Below are positions 39,297-47,658 of a stretch of 64,000 nt of DNA, in pieces. The notes beneath the pieces were generated by a model, which did not search any database, was not told where the DNA came from, and was given only the letters and a program-made list of their open reading frames with translations. Location: contig NZ_AYMU01000011.1 of NCBI RefSeq assembly GCF_000633395.1, positions 1 to 64,000 of the forward strand, written 5' to 3'. The translations under genes were made by a program, and so were the position numbers. Positions within the stretch are counted from its first letter, which is position 1; each line of letters starts with the position of its first letter. The stretch comes from Pseudomonas sp. PH1b (GTDB lineage Bacteria; Pseudomonadota; Gammaproteobacteria; Pseudomonadales; Pseudomonadaceae).

Positions 39297-41378
39297 ATGG
39301 CCCATACGCATCGCACATTCAGTCACGGTATTGGCGTTTTCACCCTGTCCACCCTGTTGGCGGCCCCGCCGCTGATGGCCGAGGAATCCGCGGCCGGGCA
39401 AAAGGCCAGCCTGGCCCTGGATGCCCAGGTGGTGACCGGCGAGAAGCTCGAGCGCGGGATGAAGAACACGGCCTCGTCGGTTTCCATCATCAGCGACAAG
39501 GACATCGACCAGAACAAGACCGGCGATGCGTCGGTGTCCGAGGTCATCAACGGCATTCCCAACGTGATCTACACCGACTCGGTGGGCGCGCCGATCATCC
39601 GCGGCCAGGACACCCAGGGGCCGAACAACGGGCAGAACGTGTTCTGGGGCGGCACCGTGCCCCGGGCCACCATCAACCTCGACGGGCACTACCTGAACTA
39701 CAACGAGATGTTCTTCGGCGCGACCTCGGTCTGGGATGTGGACAGCATCGAAGTCTTCCGTGGCCCGCAGACCACCTCCCAGGGCGCCAACGCGATTGCC
39801 GGGGCGATCATCGTCAACACCAAGAACCCGACCTTCACCCCCGAGGCGGCCTACCAGGCGGAGATCGGCAGCTATCAGACGCGGCGCAGCTCGGTGGCGG
39901 TGTCCGGGCCCCTGGCCGAGGATTTCGCCGGACGCCTGGCGGTGGACTATTCCTCCCGCGATACCTTCATCGACTACGACAACCCGCGCTTCCAGGGCAG
40001 CGGGACCGACCAGGATTTTCGCAACCTCAACGCCCGGGCCAAGCTGCTGTGGCTGCCGACCGATATCCCGGGCCTGGAAAGCCAGTTCACCTTCTCCCAC
40101 ACCGACAGCAACCGGCCGAGCCAGGAGGCCGCCTCGGCCCCGTACCACAAGCTCGACCACCGGACCACCACCATGCCGTCCTGGGAGCAGGACACCAACA
40201 CCAGCATCCTCGATGTCTCCTACGACCTGGGCAACGGCCTCAAGCTGTTCAACCAGGCGCAGTACTCGCTGTCGTCGGTGCAGCGGGTCACCGGCGCGGC
40301 GGGCGAGGGCGACGCGCGCATCCACCAGAAGAACGGCTCCAACGAATCGCGCCTGACCTTCGGCAGTCAGCAAGATGTGCTGAGCGGCATGGGCGGCGTC
40401 TACGTCGCCCGCACCCGCACTGACGAGACCCTGAACCTGATGGGCCGCTCGGCGTTCGACGACACCAAGACCAACCTCGGCATCTTTGGTGAACTGAACT
40501 ATCGGCTCAGTGATCTCTGGACCCTGAGCACCGGCCTGCGCTACCAGGAAGACCGGGTCGAGCGCACCGGCAACTCGGTGCTGGCACCGCGGGCGCTGAA
40601 CTACGACAAGACCTTCTCGGCCCTGCTGCCCAAGGTGTCCCTGGCCTATGCGGCAACACCGCAGTGGACCGTCGGTGGCCTGGTCAGCCGCGGCTACAAC
40701 CCGGGAGGCGTGTCGCTCAACCTGTCGACCCGGCAGTGGGCCTACTTCAAGGAGGAGTCGATCTGGAACTATGAACTGTTCAGCCGTGCGAGCCTCCTGG
40801 ACGACCGCCTGCTGATCAACACCAACCTGTTCTACATGGACTTCAAGGACGCCCAGTACAACATTCCGGTGGTGATCTCCCCGGGGGTTGCCCAGTCCTA
40901 CACCATCAACGCCGAGAAGGCCCACGCCTATGGCCTGGAGCTGGATTTCGACTATCGCCTGCTGGACAACCTGCGCCTGAAGGCCAGTGCCGGGACCCTG
41001 CGTACGCGCATCGACAAGATCTCCAGCAACGCCGGCTATGCCCACAACGAGTTCGCCCGCTCGCCGGGCTACACCCTGAGCTTCGGCCCCAGCTGGGACA
41101 TCACCGAGCGCCTCAACCTCAATGCCCAGGTGCGCTACCTGGACGGTTACTACTCGGATGTGGCGAACACTTCCAGCTATTCGGTCAAGCCCTACACCCT
41201 GACCGATGCGCGCATGAGCTATCGCTTCAGCGAGCAGGTGCAGCTCTACGGCTACGTGAAGAACGTCTTCGACGACCGCTCGCCCACCTACATGCAACAG
41301 AACCGTGGCATTGGCGGGATCGAGGCCAGCATGACCCAGCCGCGCACCCTCGGCATCGGCGTCAAGGGCAGTTTCTGA
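39297..41378 (+). CDS. TonB-dependent outer-membrane receptor
   Basis: 693 residues from the ATG at 39297 with GGAGGGAG upstream. A signal peptide (GVFTLSTLLAAPPLMA) is followed by a TonB-box-like stretch near LALDAQVVTGEKL and a plug domain (ASSVSIISDKDIDQNKTGDA, VEVFRGPQ-type motif IEVFRGPQTTSQGANAIAGA). A 22-strand-type barrel ends in aromatic VKGSF. It most resembles receptors for ferric siderophores. The ligand is unknown. Sits between an IclR gene and a monooxygenase, with the FepBDGC-like transporter close by. Confidence 0.9.
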   Translation: MAHTHRTFSHGIGVFTLSTLLAAPPLMAEESAAGQKASLALDAQVVTGEKLERGMKNTASSVSIISDKDIDQNKTGDASVSEVINGIPNVIYTDSVGAPIIRGQDTQGPNNGQNVFWGGTVPRATINLDGHYLNYNEMFFGATSVWDVDSIEVFRGPQTTSQGANAIAGAIIVNTKNPTFTPEAAYQAEIGSYQTRRSSVAVSGPLAEDFAGRLAVDYSSRDTFIDYDNPRFQGSGTDQDFRNLNARAKLLWLPTDIPGLESQFTFSHTDSNRPSQEAASAPYHKLDHRTTTMPSWEQDTNTSILDVSYDLGNGLKLFNQAQYSLSSVQRVTGAAGEGDARIHQKNGSNESRLTFGSQQDVLSGMGGVYVARTRTDETLNLMGRSAFDDTKTNLGIFGELNYRLSDLWTLSTGLRYQEDRVERTGNSVLAPRALNYDKTFSALLPKVSLAYAATPQWTVGGLVSRGYNPGGVSLNLSTRQWAYFKEESIWNYELFSRASLLDDRLLINTNLFYMDFKDAQYNIPVVISPGVAQSYTINAEKAHAYGLELDFDYRLLDNLRLKASAGTLRTRIDKISSNAGYAHNEFARSPGYTLSFGPSWDITERLNLNAQVRYLDGYYSDVANTSSYSVKPYTLTDARMSYRFSEQVQLYGYVKNVFDDRSPTYMQQNRGIGGIEASMTQPRTLGIGVKGSF

Positions 41379-41395
41379 TTGCACCACGACTCAAG

Positions 41396-41423
41396 GCCGG
41401 CGCCCCTTCAAGGGCTGGCCGGC
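41396..41423. terminator. Hairpin between receptor and monooxygenase genes
   Basis: GCCGGC (41396-41401) pairs with GCCGGC (41418-41423), with an inner CCCTT/AAGGG stem. It could attenuate read-through from the receptor gene to the monooxygenase gene 75 bases downstream. Confidence 0.4.
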
Positions 41424-41453
41424 TGACCTTGCAGCACAGGAGATTGGCAACAG

Positions 41454-42764
41454 ATGAGTACTCGCAAACGCCTGCATATCGGCATGTCCCTGGCCCCCAC
41501 CTGGCTCAGCGGCGATGCCTGGCGCCAGCCGGACAGCAATATCGAAGGTATCTACAGCGCGGACTTCGCGGTGGACATCGCCAAACGCTCGGAGGCCGCC
41601 CACCTGGATTTCGTGTTCCGCCCGGATGTCAGCTGCCTGAACATGGAAGGGCTGGAAAGCGGCTCGGGGTTTGCCAGCCTCGACCCCACGGTGCTGCTGG
41701 CCGCCGTTGCCCGGGAGACTTCGCACATCGGCCTGGTGTCCACGGTGTCCACCACCTTCTTCCCGCCCTACGTGGTGGCGCGCCAGTTGCAATCGCTGAA
41801 CTGGGTGAGCAAGGGGCGCGTCGGCTGGAACATCGTCACTGCCTTGCAGGGCCATGAGAACTTCGGCCTGGAGGCCATGCCCAGCGCGGATGAGCGCTAT
41901 GCCCGGGCGGCGGAGTTCACCCGCCTGGTGCATGACCTCTGGGCCAGCTATCCCGCCGAGGCGCTGTTGCTCGACCGCGACAACGGCCGCTACGCCGACC
42001 GTTCCAAGGTGCATCCGGTGGATCATGACGGGGCGCACTTCAAGGTCCGTGGCCCGCTCAACCTGCCGGCCTACGGCGGCGCGCGCATCCCCCTGATCCA
42101 GGCCGGCGCCTCGGACACCGGGCGCGACTTCGCCGCCTCGGTGGCCGACCTGGTGTTCGCCCCGACCCCGGACAAGGACGCTGCCCTGGAGCTGCGTCGC
42201 GACCTGTCCCGGCGGGCCCAACGTCACGGCCGCGCGCCCCAGGACATCCGCCTGTTGCCGGGCCTGAGCCTGTACCTGGCGCCGACCCGGGAGGTGGCCC
42301 GCGAGCTGTTCATGCAGACCCACGGGCGCCCGGACAATGCGCGCAAGTTTGCCTCGATCAAGCAGATGATCGGCCTCGACCTCAGCGACTGGCCCCTGGA
42401 CCGGCTGGTGAGCGCCGCGGACCTGCCGGCCCCGGCCGCCAACCCCGACAGTCGCACCCACACCAACCTGCTGCGGCGCCTGATCGAGCGCGAGACCCTG
42501 CGCCTGGACGAACTGCTGCTGCGTCCGGAAGTGATTTCTGCGGCCCACTGGCAAGTGATCGGCACTGCCGAGGACGCCTTTGAACTGATCCTCGATTGGG
42601 CCGAGGCCGGCGCCATGGATGGCTTTATCGCCGCACCGGGGGGCTCGATCCGTTCGATGCACATTTTCCTGGAGCAGGTGATACCGATGCTGGTGGAGGC
42701 GGGGCTGTTTCGCCAGCGCTATAGCGGCACGACGTTTATCGAGCACCTGCAAGAGCAGGATTGA
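41454..42764 (+). CDS. LLM-class FMNH2-dependent monooxygenase (NtaA/SnaA/DszA type)
   Basis: 436 residues with ribosome site AGGAG. A luciferase-like TIM barrel of the NtaA/SnaA/DszA/EmoA branch: WNIVTALQGHENFGLEAMPS, HDLWASYPAEALLLDRDNGR and AHFKVRGPLNLP are typical. Uses reduced flavin from a separate reductase to oxidise a small substrate; known relatives attack nitrilotriacetate, EDTA and dibenzothiophene sulfone. No flavin reductase gene is adjacent. Position directly after a TonB receptor suggests oxidation of the imported chelator or a release step for the metal. Confidence 0.88.
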   Translation: MSTRKRLHIGMSLAPTWLSGDAWRQPDSNIEGIYSADFAVDIAKRSEAAHLDFVFRPDVSCLNMEGLESGSGFASLDPTVLLAAVARETSHIGLVSTVSTTFFPPYVVARQLQSLNWVSKGRVGWNIVTALQGHENFGLEAMPSADERYARAAEFTRLVHDLWASYPAEALLLDRDNGRYADRSKVHPVDHDGAHFKVRGPLNLPAYGGARIPLIQAGASDTGRDFAASVADLVFAPTPDKDAALELRRDLSRRAQRHGRAPQDIRLLPGLSLYLAPTREVARELFMQTHGRPDNARKFASIKQMIGLDLSDWPLDRLVSAADLPAPAANPDSRTHTNLLRRLIERETLRLDELLLRPEVISAAHWQVIGTAEDAFELILDWAEAGAMDGFIAAPGGSIRSMHIFLEQVIPMLVEAGLFRQRYSGTTFIEHLQEQD

Positions 42765-42803
42765 CTCGGGGCCAGGGACAGAACTCCGGCCTTGGGTGGC
42801 GGG

Positions 42804-42827
42804 CGCTATGGTTGTTTCTACACAACG
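42804..42827. promoter_or_regulatory. ModE-box-like site
   Basis: The 24-base element from 42804 (CGCTATGGT, six bases, TACACAACG) fits the E. coli ModE pattern CGnTATATA-N6-TATATAACG at about 13 of 18 arm positions. It lies 57 bases upstream of a molybdate-binding Mop protein gene, the kind of target ModE controls. Confidence 0.45.
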
Positions 42828-42830
42828 TGC

Positions 42831-42848
42831 GCCCGGATCATGCCGGGC
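42831..42848. terminator. Small GC hairpin upstream of mop gene
   Basis: GCCCGG (42831-42836) and CCGGGC (42843-42848) form a 6-bp stem with a 6-base loop. It either ends the monooxygenase transcript or sits in the mop leader. Confidence 0.35.
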
Positions 42849-42883
42849 AATCCTAACCCTGAAGTCAATAAAAGGAACGCTCC

Positions 42884-43312
42884 ATGAAAGTCAGTGCACG
42901 CAACGTGTTCAAAGGTCGGGTCAGCCAGGTCGAAGAGGGCTCGGTCAACGCCGAGGTGGTGCTGTCCCTGGACGGTGGCGAGCAACTGGTGGCGGTGGTG
43001 ACCCTGCAGAGCCTGCGGACCTTGGGGATCGCGCCGGGCACCGAGGCCCTGGCCCTGGTCAAGGCGCCCTGGGTGATGCTGATGACCGATGCCCAAGGCA
43101 TTCGCCTGTCCGCGCGCAACTGCCTGCAGGGCAAGGTGATCAGCGTTACCGACGGTGCGGTGAATGCCGAAGTGGTGCTTGAGCTCAGCGGCGGCAGCCG
43201 GGTGTATTCCATCGTCACCCGCGACGCGGTGACCGAGCTGGGCCTGGCCCCGGGCGTTAGCGCCACGGCGGTGATCAAGGCTTCCCACATCATTCTTGGC
43301 GTGTCTGCCTGA
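42884..43312 (+). CDS. Molybdopterin/molybdate-binding TOBE (di-Mop) protein
   Basis: 142 residues consisting of two Mop/TOBE domains in tandem. Each starts with the family wording SARNVFKGRVSQVEEGSVNA and SARNCLQGKVISVTDGAVNA, followed by AEVVL and a TxxA(S/A)xLGLAPG-like end. Such molbindins bind and store molybdate or tungstate in the cytoplasm. Ribosome site AAAGGA. The ModE-like box upstream supports molybdate-responsive control. No modABC genes in the window. Confidence 0.9.
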   Translation: MKVSARNVFKGRVSQVEEGSVNAEVVLSLDGGEQLVAVVTLQSLRTLGIAPGTEALALVKAPWVMLMTDAQGIRLSARNCLQGKVISVTDGAVNAEVVLELSGGSRVYSIVTRDAVTELGLAPGVSATAVIKASHIILGVSA

Positions 43313-43339
43313 GGCTTGCCGGTACTCGCCTCAGCGTTC

Positions 43340-43389
43340 ATCCAGCAGTCGTTGGCCCCGCGCTCAGTGACTGCTGGATGGCTCGATCG
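43340..43389. repeat. 11-bp inverted repeat at the RND gene 3' end
   Basis: ATCCAGCAGTC (43340-43350) and GACTGCTGGAT (43379-43389) are perfect complements separated by 28 bases, spanning the stop of the RND gene. Likely a transcription terminator for the convergent mop and RND genes. Confidence 0.5.
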
Positions 43390-46300
43390 CCTGCGCGCCG
43401 TCTTGCTGCTGCGCGGTCTCGGCGTGGTGGGTGGTGCCGATGAACAGGTACATGGCCGGCACCATGAACAGGGTCAGCAGGGTGCCGATGGACAGCCCGG
43501 CAAAGATCACCAGCCCCATGTCGTGGCGGCCCGCCGCGCCGGCGCCGGAGGCCCACACCAGCGGCACCACCCCCAGGACCATGGCTGCGGTGGTCATCAG
43601 GATCGGCCGCAGGCGCACCGCGGCAGCTTCTTCGATGGCTTCGCGCTTGCTGTGGCCGGCGCGCTGCAGTTCGTTGGCGAACTGCACGATCAGGATCCCG
43701 TGCTTGGTGATCAACCCCAGCAGCGTCACCAGCCCGACCTGGGTGTAGACGTTGATCGAGGCAAAACCCATGGTGATGAAGGCCAGGGCGCCGAACAGCG
43801 CCGGCGGCACCGAAAACAGAATCACCACCGGGTCGCGGTAGCTCTCGAACTGGAACGCCAGGGCCAGGTAGACGATCAGGATCGAGAACAGCAGCAGGCC
43901 GACAAAACCGCCGGATTCCTGGATGAACTGCCGCGACTCGCCGGCATAGTCGGTGGAGTAACCGGACGGCGCCACCTGTTCGAGAATGCCCTTGAGCCTG
44001 GCCAGTAGCTCGCCCTGGGACACGCCGCTAACCCCGGACAGGGTGGCCGAGTTGAGCTGCTGGAAGTGGTTGACCGACTCCGGCTCGGTGGAGGTCTCGA
44101 TATGGGCCACGGTGCGTGCCGGGATCATGGTTCCCGATGGGGTGCGAATGTAGTAGTCGAGGATCTGCTCGGGGTTCAGCCGGTCCACCTGCAGCACCTG
44201 GGGAATCACCTTGTAGGAGCGCCCGGCCGTGGAGAAGTAGTTCACGTAGTTGCCCCCCAGGGCCGCCGACAGCGCCGCGCCGACGTCGGCCTGGGTCATG
44301 CCCAGGGCGGCGATCTTTTCCCGGTCCACCACCAGCCTGGCCTGGGGTTTGTCGAGCTTGAGGTCGAGGTCGGAAAACCAGAACAGCTGCTGCTTGGTGG
44401 CTTCGGCCAGCACCGCCTGGGCCACTTCGTTGAGGTTGGCCACCGACTCGGTGGTGCTGATCACGAACTGCACAGGCAGGCCCTGGGCGCCGGGTAGCGA
44501 GGGCAGGGGGAAGGCGGCGATGGTGGCGCCGGGCACCTGGTTCCACTTCTGTTGCAGGTCGAGAATCAACTGCGCCTGGGAGCGGTCACGGTCCTCCCAG
44601 GACTTGAGCAGCACCCCGCCCAGGCCCTGGTTCAGCGACGGCAGGCCGGTGAGCTGGAACATCTGCAGGTACTCGGGCTCCTTGTTGGCGATCTGGAACG
44701 CCTGGTCGGCAATCCATTCCATCTGCTGTGGCGAGGCGGTGGGCGCGCCCTTGATCTGCATGAACACCAGGCCCTGGTCCTCGGTGGGCGACAGCTCGCT
44801 CTTGGCGGTCATGCCGCTGGCGGCCACCAACAGGAACAGCAGGAAGCCGAAGGTCACCAGCACCGGCCAGCTGTCCAGCCCGGCGGCCAGCACCCGGTGG
44901 TAGCGGCCCCGCAGCCAGTCGAAGTAGCGGTCCAGGCGCTTGGCGAAGCGGCCTTCCTCCTGGCCGCTGTTGAACAGCCGCGAGGTCATCATCGGCGACA
45001 GGGTCAGGGCGATCACCGCCGACACCGTCACCGCCCCGGCCAGGGAAAAACAGAACTCCTTGAACAGCGCCCCGGTCAGGCCGCTGCGCAGGCCGATGGG
45101 CACGTAGGCGGCAATCAGCACCACGGTCATGGCGATGATCGGCCCGCCCAGTTCACGGGCCCCCAGCAATGCCGCCGTCAGTACGCCCCGGCCTTCTTCC
45201 TTGATGTGCCGGTCGACGTTTTCCACCACGATGATGGCGTCGTCCACCACCAGGCCGATGGCCAGCACCAGGGCCAGCAAGGTCAGGAGGTTGATCGAAT
45301 ACCCCAGCAGGTACATGACGAAGAAGGTGCCCACCAGCGACAGCGGGATCGCCACCAGGGGCACGATCACTGCGCGGAACGAGCCGAGGAACAGGTAGAT
45401 CACCACCGAAACGATGATCATGGCTTCCACCAGGGTCTTCACCACCTCGAAGATCGAGGTGTTGATGAAGGCCGTGGAGTCGTAGACGATCTCGCCGCGC
45501 ACCCCGGCGGGCAGTTGCGACTGCAGGTCGGGGAACACTTTGCGCACGTTGTCGGCGACGTTGAGGATGTTCGCGGTGGGCGCGGCCTTGATGCCGATGA
45601 ACACCGAGCGCTTGCCGGAGAAGGCCACGCTGCTGTCGTAGTTTTCCGCGCCCAGGGTGACGTTGCCCAGGTCCTCGAGGTACACCAGGGCATCGCCATT
45701 GTGCTTGACCACCAGGCGCTTGAATTCGTCCACCGTGTGCAGGTCGGTGCCGGCGGTGAGGTCGACGGTGATCATCTGCCCCTTGGTGGAGCCCACGGCG
45801 GACAGGTAGTTGTTGTTGCCCAGGGCACTGGCCACGTCCTGGGCGGTGACGTTGTGCGCCGCCAGCTTGTCCGGGTCGAGCCAGGCGCGCAGGGCGAACT
45901 GGCGGCCACCGAGGATCTCCGCGGTCTGCACCCCTTCCAGGGAATCGAGCTTGGGCTTGACCACCCGCACCAGGTAGTCGGTGATGTTGTTGGTGGCCAG
46001 GGTGTCGCTGTAGAACCCCAGGTACATGGCGTCGGTGGTCTGGCCCACCGCGACCGTCAGCACCGGTTCCTGGGACTGGGCCGGCAACTGGTTCTTCACC
46101 GAGTTGACCTGGGTGTTGATCTCGGTCAGCGCCTTGCTCGAGTCGTAGTTCAGGCGCAGGGTCGCGGTGATGGTGGAGAGCCCGGTGATGCTGGTGGACG
46201 ACAGGTAGTCGATGCCCTGGGCCTGGGCAATCGCCGCTTCCAGGGGCTGGGTGATGAAGCCGGCCACGGTGGCAGCGTCGGCACCGTAGTAATAGGTGCT

Positions 46301-46441
46301 GATGGTGACCACGGTGTTTTCCGTGCGCGGCCACTGGTTCACCGGCAGTTCGAAGATCGAGCGCAGGCCGAGGATCAGGATGAACAGCGAGACCACCACG
46401 GCCCAGACGGGCCGCTTGATGAAGGTATCGGTGAAGTTCAT
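43364..46441 (-). CDS. RND multidrug efflux inner-membrane pump (HAE1 family)
   Basis: 1025 residues, the standard RND length. N-terminal FTDTFIKRPVWAVVVSLFIL, two large periplasmic loops, and the TM4 proton-relay Asp pair in AIGLVVDDAIIVVENVDRH are visible. The C-terminal half repeats the topology (GLITKHGILIVQFANELQ). Proton-driven export of drugs or toxic metabolites from the periplasm. Begins 8 bases after the adaptor gene stop in an operon of order outer-membrane factor, adaptor, pump. No local regulator gene. Confidence 0.92.
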   Translation of the reverse strand: MNFTDTFIKRPVWAVVVSLFILILGLRSIFELPVNQWPRTENTVVTISTYYYGADAATVAGFITQPLEAAIAQAQGIDYLSSTSITGLSTITATLRLNYDSSKALTEINTQVNSVKNQLPAQSQEPVLTVAVGQTTDAMYLGFYSDTLATNNITDYLVRVVKPKLDSLEGVQTAEILGGRQFALRAWLDPDKLAAHNVTAQDVASALGNNNYLSAVGSTKGQMITVDLTAGTDLHTVDEFKRLVVKHNGDALVYLEDLGNVTLGAENYDSSVAFSGKRSVFIGIKAAPTANILNVADNVRKVFPDLQSQLPAGVRGEIVYDSTAFINTSIFEVVKTLVEAMIIVSVVIYLFLGSFRAVIVPLVAIPLSLVGTFFVMYLLGYSINLLTLLALVLAIGLVVDDAIIVVENVDRHIKEEGRGVLTAALLGARELGGPIIAMTVVLIAAYVPIGLRSGLTGALFKEFCFSLAGAVTVSAVIALTLSPMMTSRLFNSGQEEGRFAKRLDRYFDWLRGRYHRVLAAGLDSWPVLVTFGFLLFLLVAASGMTAKSELSPTEDQGLVFMQIKGAPTASPQQMEWIADQAFQIANKEPEYLQMFQLTGLPSLNQGLGGVLLKSWEDRDRSQAQLILDLQQKWNQVPGATIAAFPLPSLPGAQGLPVQFVISTTESVANLNEVAQAVLAEATKQQLFWFSDLDLKLDKPQARLVVDREKIAALGMTQADVGAALSAALGGNYVNYFSTAGRSYKVIPQVLQVDRLNPEQILDYYIRTPSGTMIPARTVAHIETSTEPESVNHFQQLNSATLSGVSGVSQGELLARLKGILEQVAPSGYSTDYAGESRQFIQESGGFVGLLLFSILIVYLALAFQFESYRDPVVILFSVPPALFGALAFITMGFASINVYTQVGLVTLLGLITKHGILIVQFANELQRAGHSKREAIEEAAAVRLRPILMTTAAMVLGVVPLVWASGAGAAGRHDMGLVIFAGLSIGTLLTLFMVPAMYLFIGTTHHAETAQQQDGAQAIEPSSSH

Positions 46442-46449
46442 GGCGGGCC

Positions 46450-47646
46450 CTAGCGCTCTTGCGGCGTCGGCGAAGGATCGTTCAGGGGGGCGTGGCTGTT
46501 GTCGACCTTGATCGGCGAGCCGTTCTTGAGCTTCATCTGGCCACTGGTGATCACCAGGTCGCCTTCCTTGACCCCCGACAGCACCGCCACCTGGTCGCCA
46601 CGCTTGGGGCCGGTTTCGATAAAGGTCTGCTGCGCGGTGAGCAGCGTGTCGCCCTGGTCGTTGTTCTGCTGGCTGGCGATGAACACCGTGGTGCCGTAGG
46701 GGTTATAGGTGACTGCGGTCTGGGGCAGGGTCAGGTAGCGCTGGGTGCCGCCGGAGGCCACCACGGCCCGGGCGAACATGCCGGGCACCAGGCTGCGCTG
46801 GGGGTTGTCGATGGTGGCTTCGACCGTGACGTTGCGGGTGTTGGGGTCGAACTGGGTGTCGATGGAGCTGACCCGGCCGGTGAACGTCTGCTTGGGCAGG
46901 CCGTCGGCACTGACCGTGACGCTCTGGCCCAGGGCCACCTGCTGCAGCTGGGTCTGGGGCACGTTGAAATCGATGTAGATCGGGTCGAAGGTCTGCAGGT
47001 TGGCGATCTTGTCCCCCGGGTTGAGGTACTGCCCGGGGTTCACCGAGGTGATGCCGATGCGCCCGGCAAAGGGCGCGCGGATGCTCTTTTTCGCCACCAG
47101 CGCGCGTTGCTGTTCGGCGGCAGCGAGCTTGGCCTTGAGGTCGGCTTCGTCGGCCTCGACCTGGGCCTGGGACACCGCGCTCACTTTCAGTTGTGCCCGG
47201 TCGCGCTTGAGCACCGTGCCGGCCAGGGCCGCGGTGGCTTCCAGGGAATGCAGTTGGGCGATGTCGGAATCGGCATTCAATTGCACCAGCAGGTCGCCGG
47301 CGGCCACTTCCTGGCCGGGCTTGAAACCGATGCTGCGCACAATGCCGCCGACTTCGGTGGTGACATCCACCCCGCGCACGGTCTTCATCGAGCCGACGGC
47401 GGAGACGCTGGGCTGCCACTCCTCGTACTGGGCCTTGAGGGCGGTGACCACCGCCGGTGGCAGGGGCACCTTGGCCTGGGCGATGAGCTTGGAGATCTGC
47501 GCGAACTTGACCCCGCCGATCACCGCGACAATCAGCAGCACCACGCCGAGCATGATCAGCATCGGCCGCAGCAGCCGGCGCTTGCGCGGCGCCTGGGGGG
47601 CCGTAGCCGGGGGCACGGTGGAAGGGCTGGAGTGGACGTCGGCCAT
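46450..47646 (-). CDS. RND periplasmic adaptor (membrane fusion protein)
   Basis: 398 residues from the ATG at 47646 (a GTG at 47658 is possible). N-terminal membrane anchor (LIMLGVVLLIVAVIGGVKFA), then lipoyl/hairpin/beta-barrel regions: VTTEVGGIVRSIGFKPGQEV, IRAPFAGRIGITSVNPGQYL and the typical DTQFDPNTRNVTVEATIDN. Bridges the pump to the outer-membrane channel. It is 12 bases after the channel gene's stop. Confidence 0.9.
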   Translation of the reverse strand: MADVHSSPSTVPPATAPQAPRKRRLLRPMLIMLGVVLLIVAVIGGVKFAQISKLIAQAKVPLPPAVVTALKAQYEEWQPSVSAVGSMKTVRGVDVTTEVGGIVRSIGFKPGQEVAAGDLLVQLNADSDIAQLHSLEATAALAGTVLKRDRAQLKVSAVSQAQVEADEADLKAKLAAAEQQRALVAKKSIRAPFAGRIGITSVNPGQYLNPGDKIANLQTFDPIYIDFNVPQTQLQQVALGQSVTVSADGLPKQTFTGRVSSIDTQFDPNTRNVTVEATIDNPQRSLVPGMFARAVVASGGTQRYLTLPQTAVTYNPYGTTVFIASQQNNDQGDTLLTAQQTFIETGPKRGDQVAVLSGVKEGDLVITSGQMKLKNGSPIKVDNSHAPLNDPSPTPQER

Positions 47647-47658
47647 GGCGGATCTCAC

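Noticed and set aside
39090..41387. 765-codon minus-strand frame over the TonB receptor
   Set aside because: Antisense shadow of a well-supported receptor gene with signal peptide and plug motifs.
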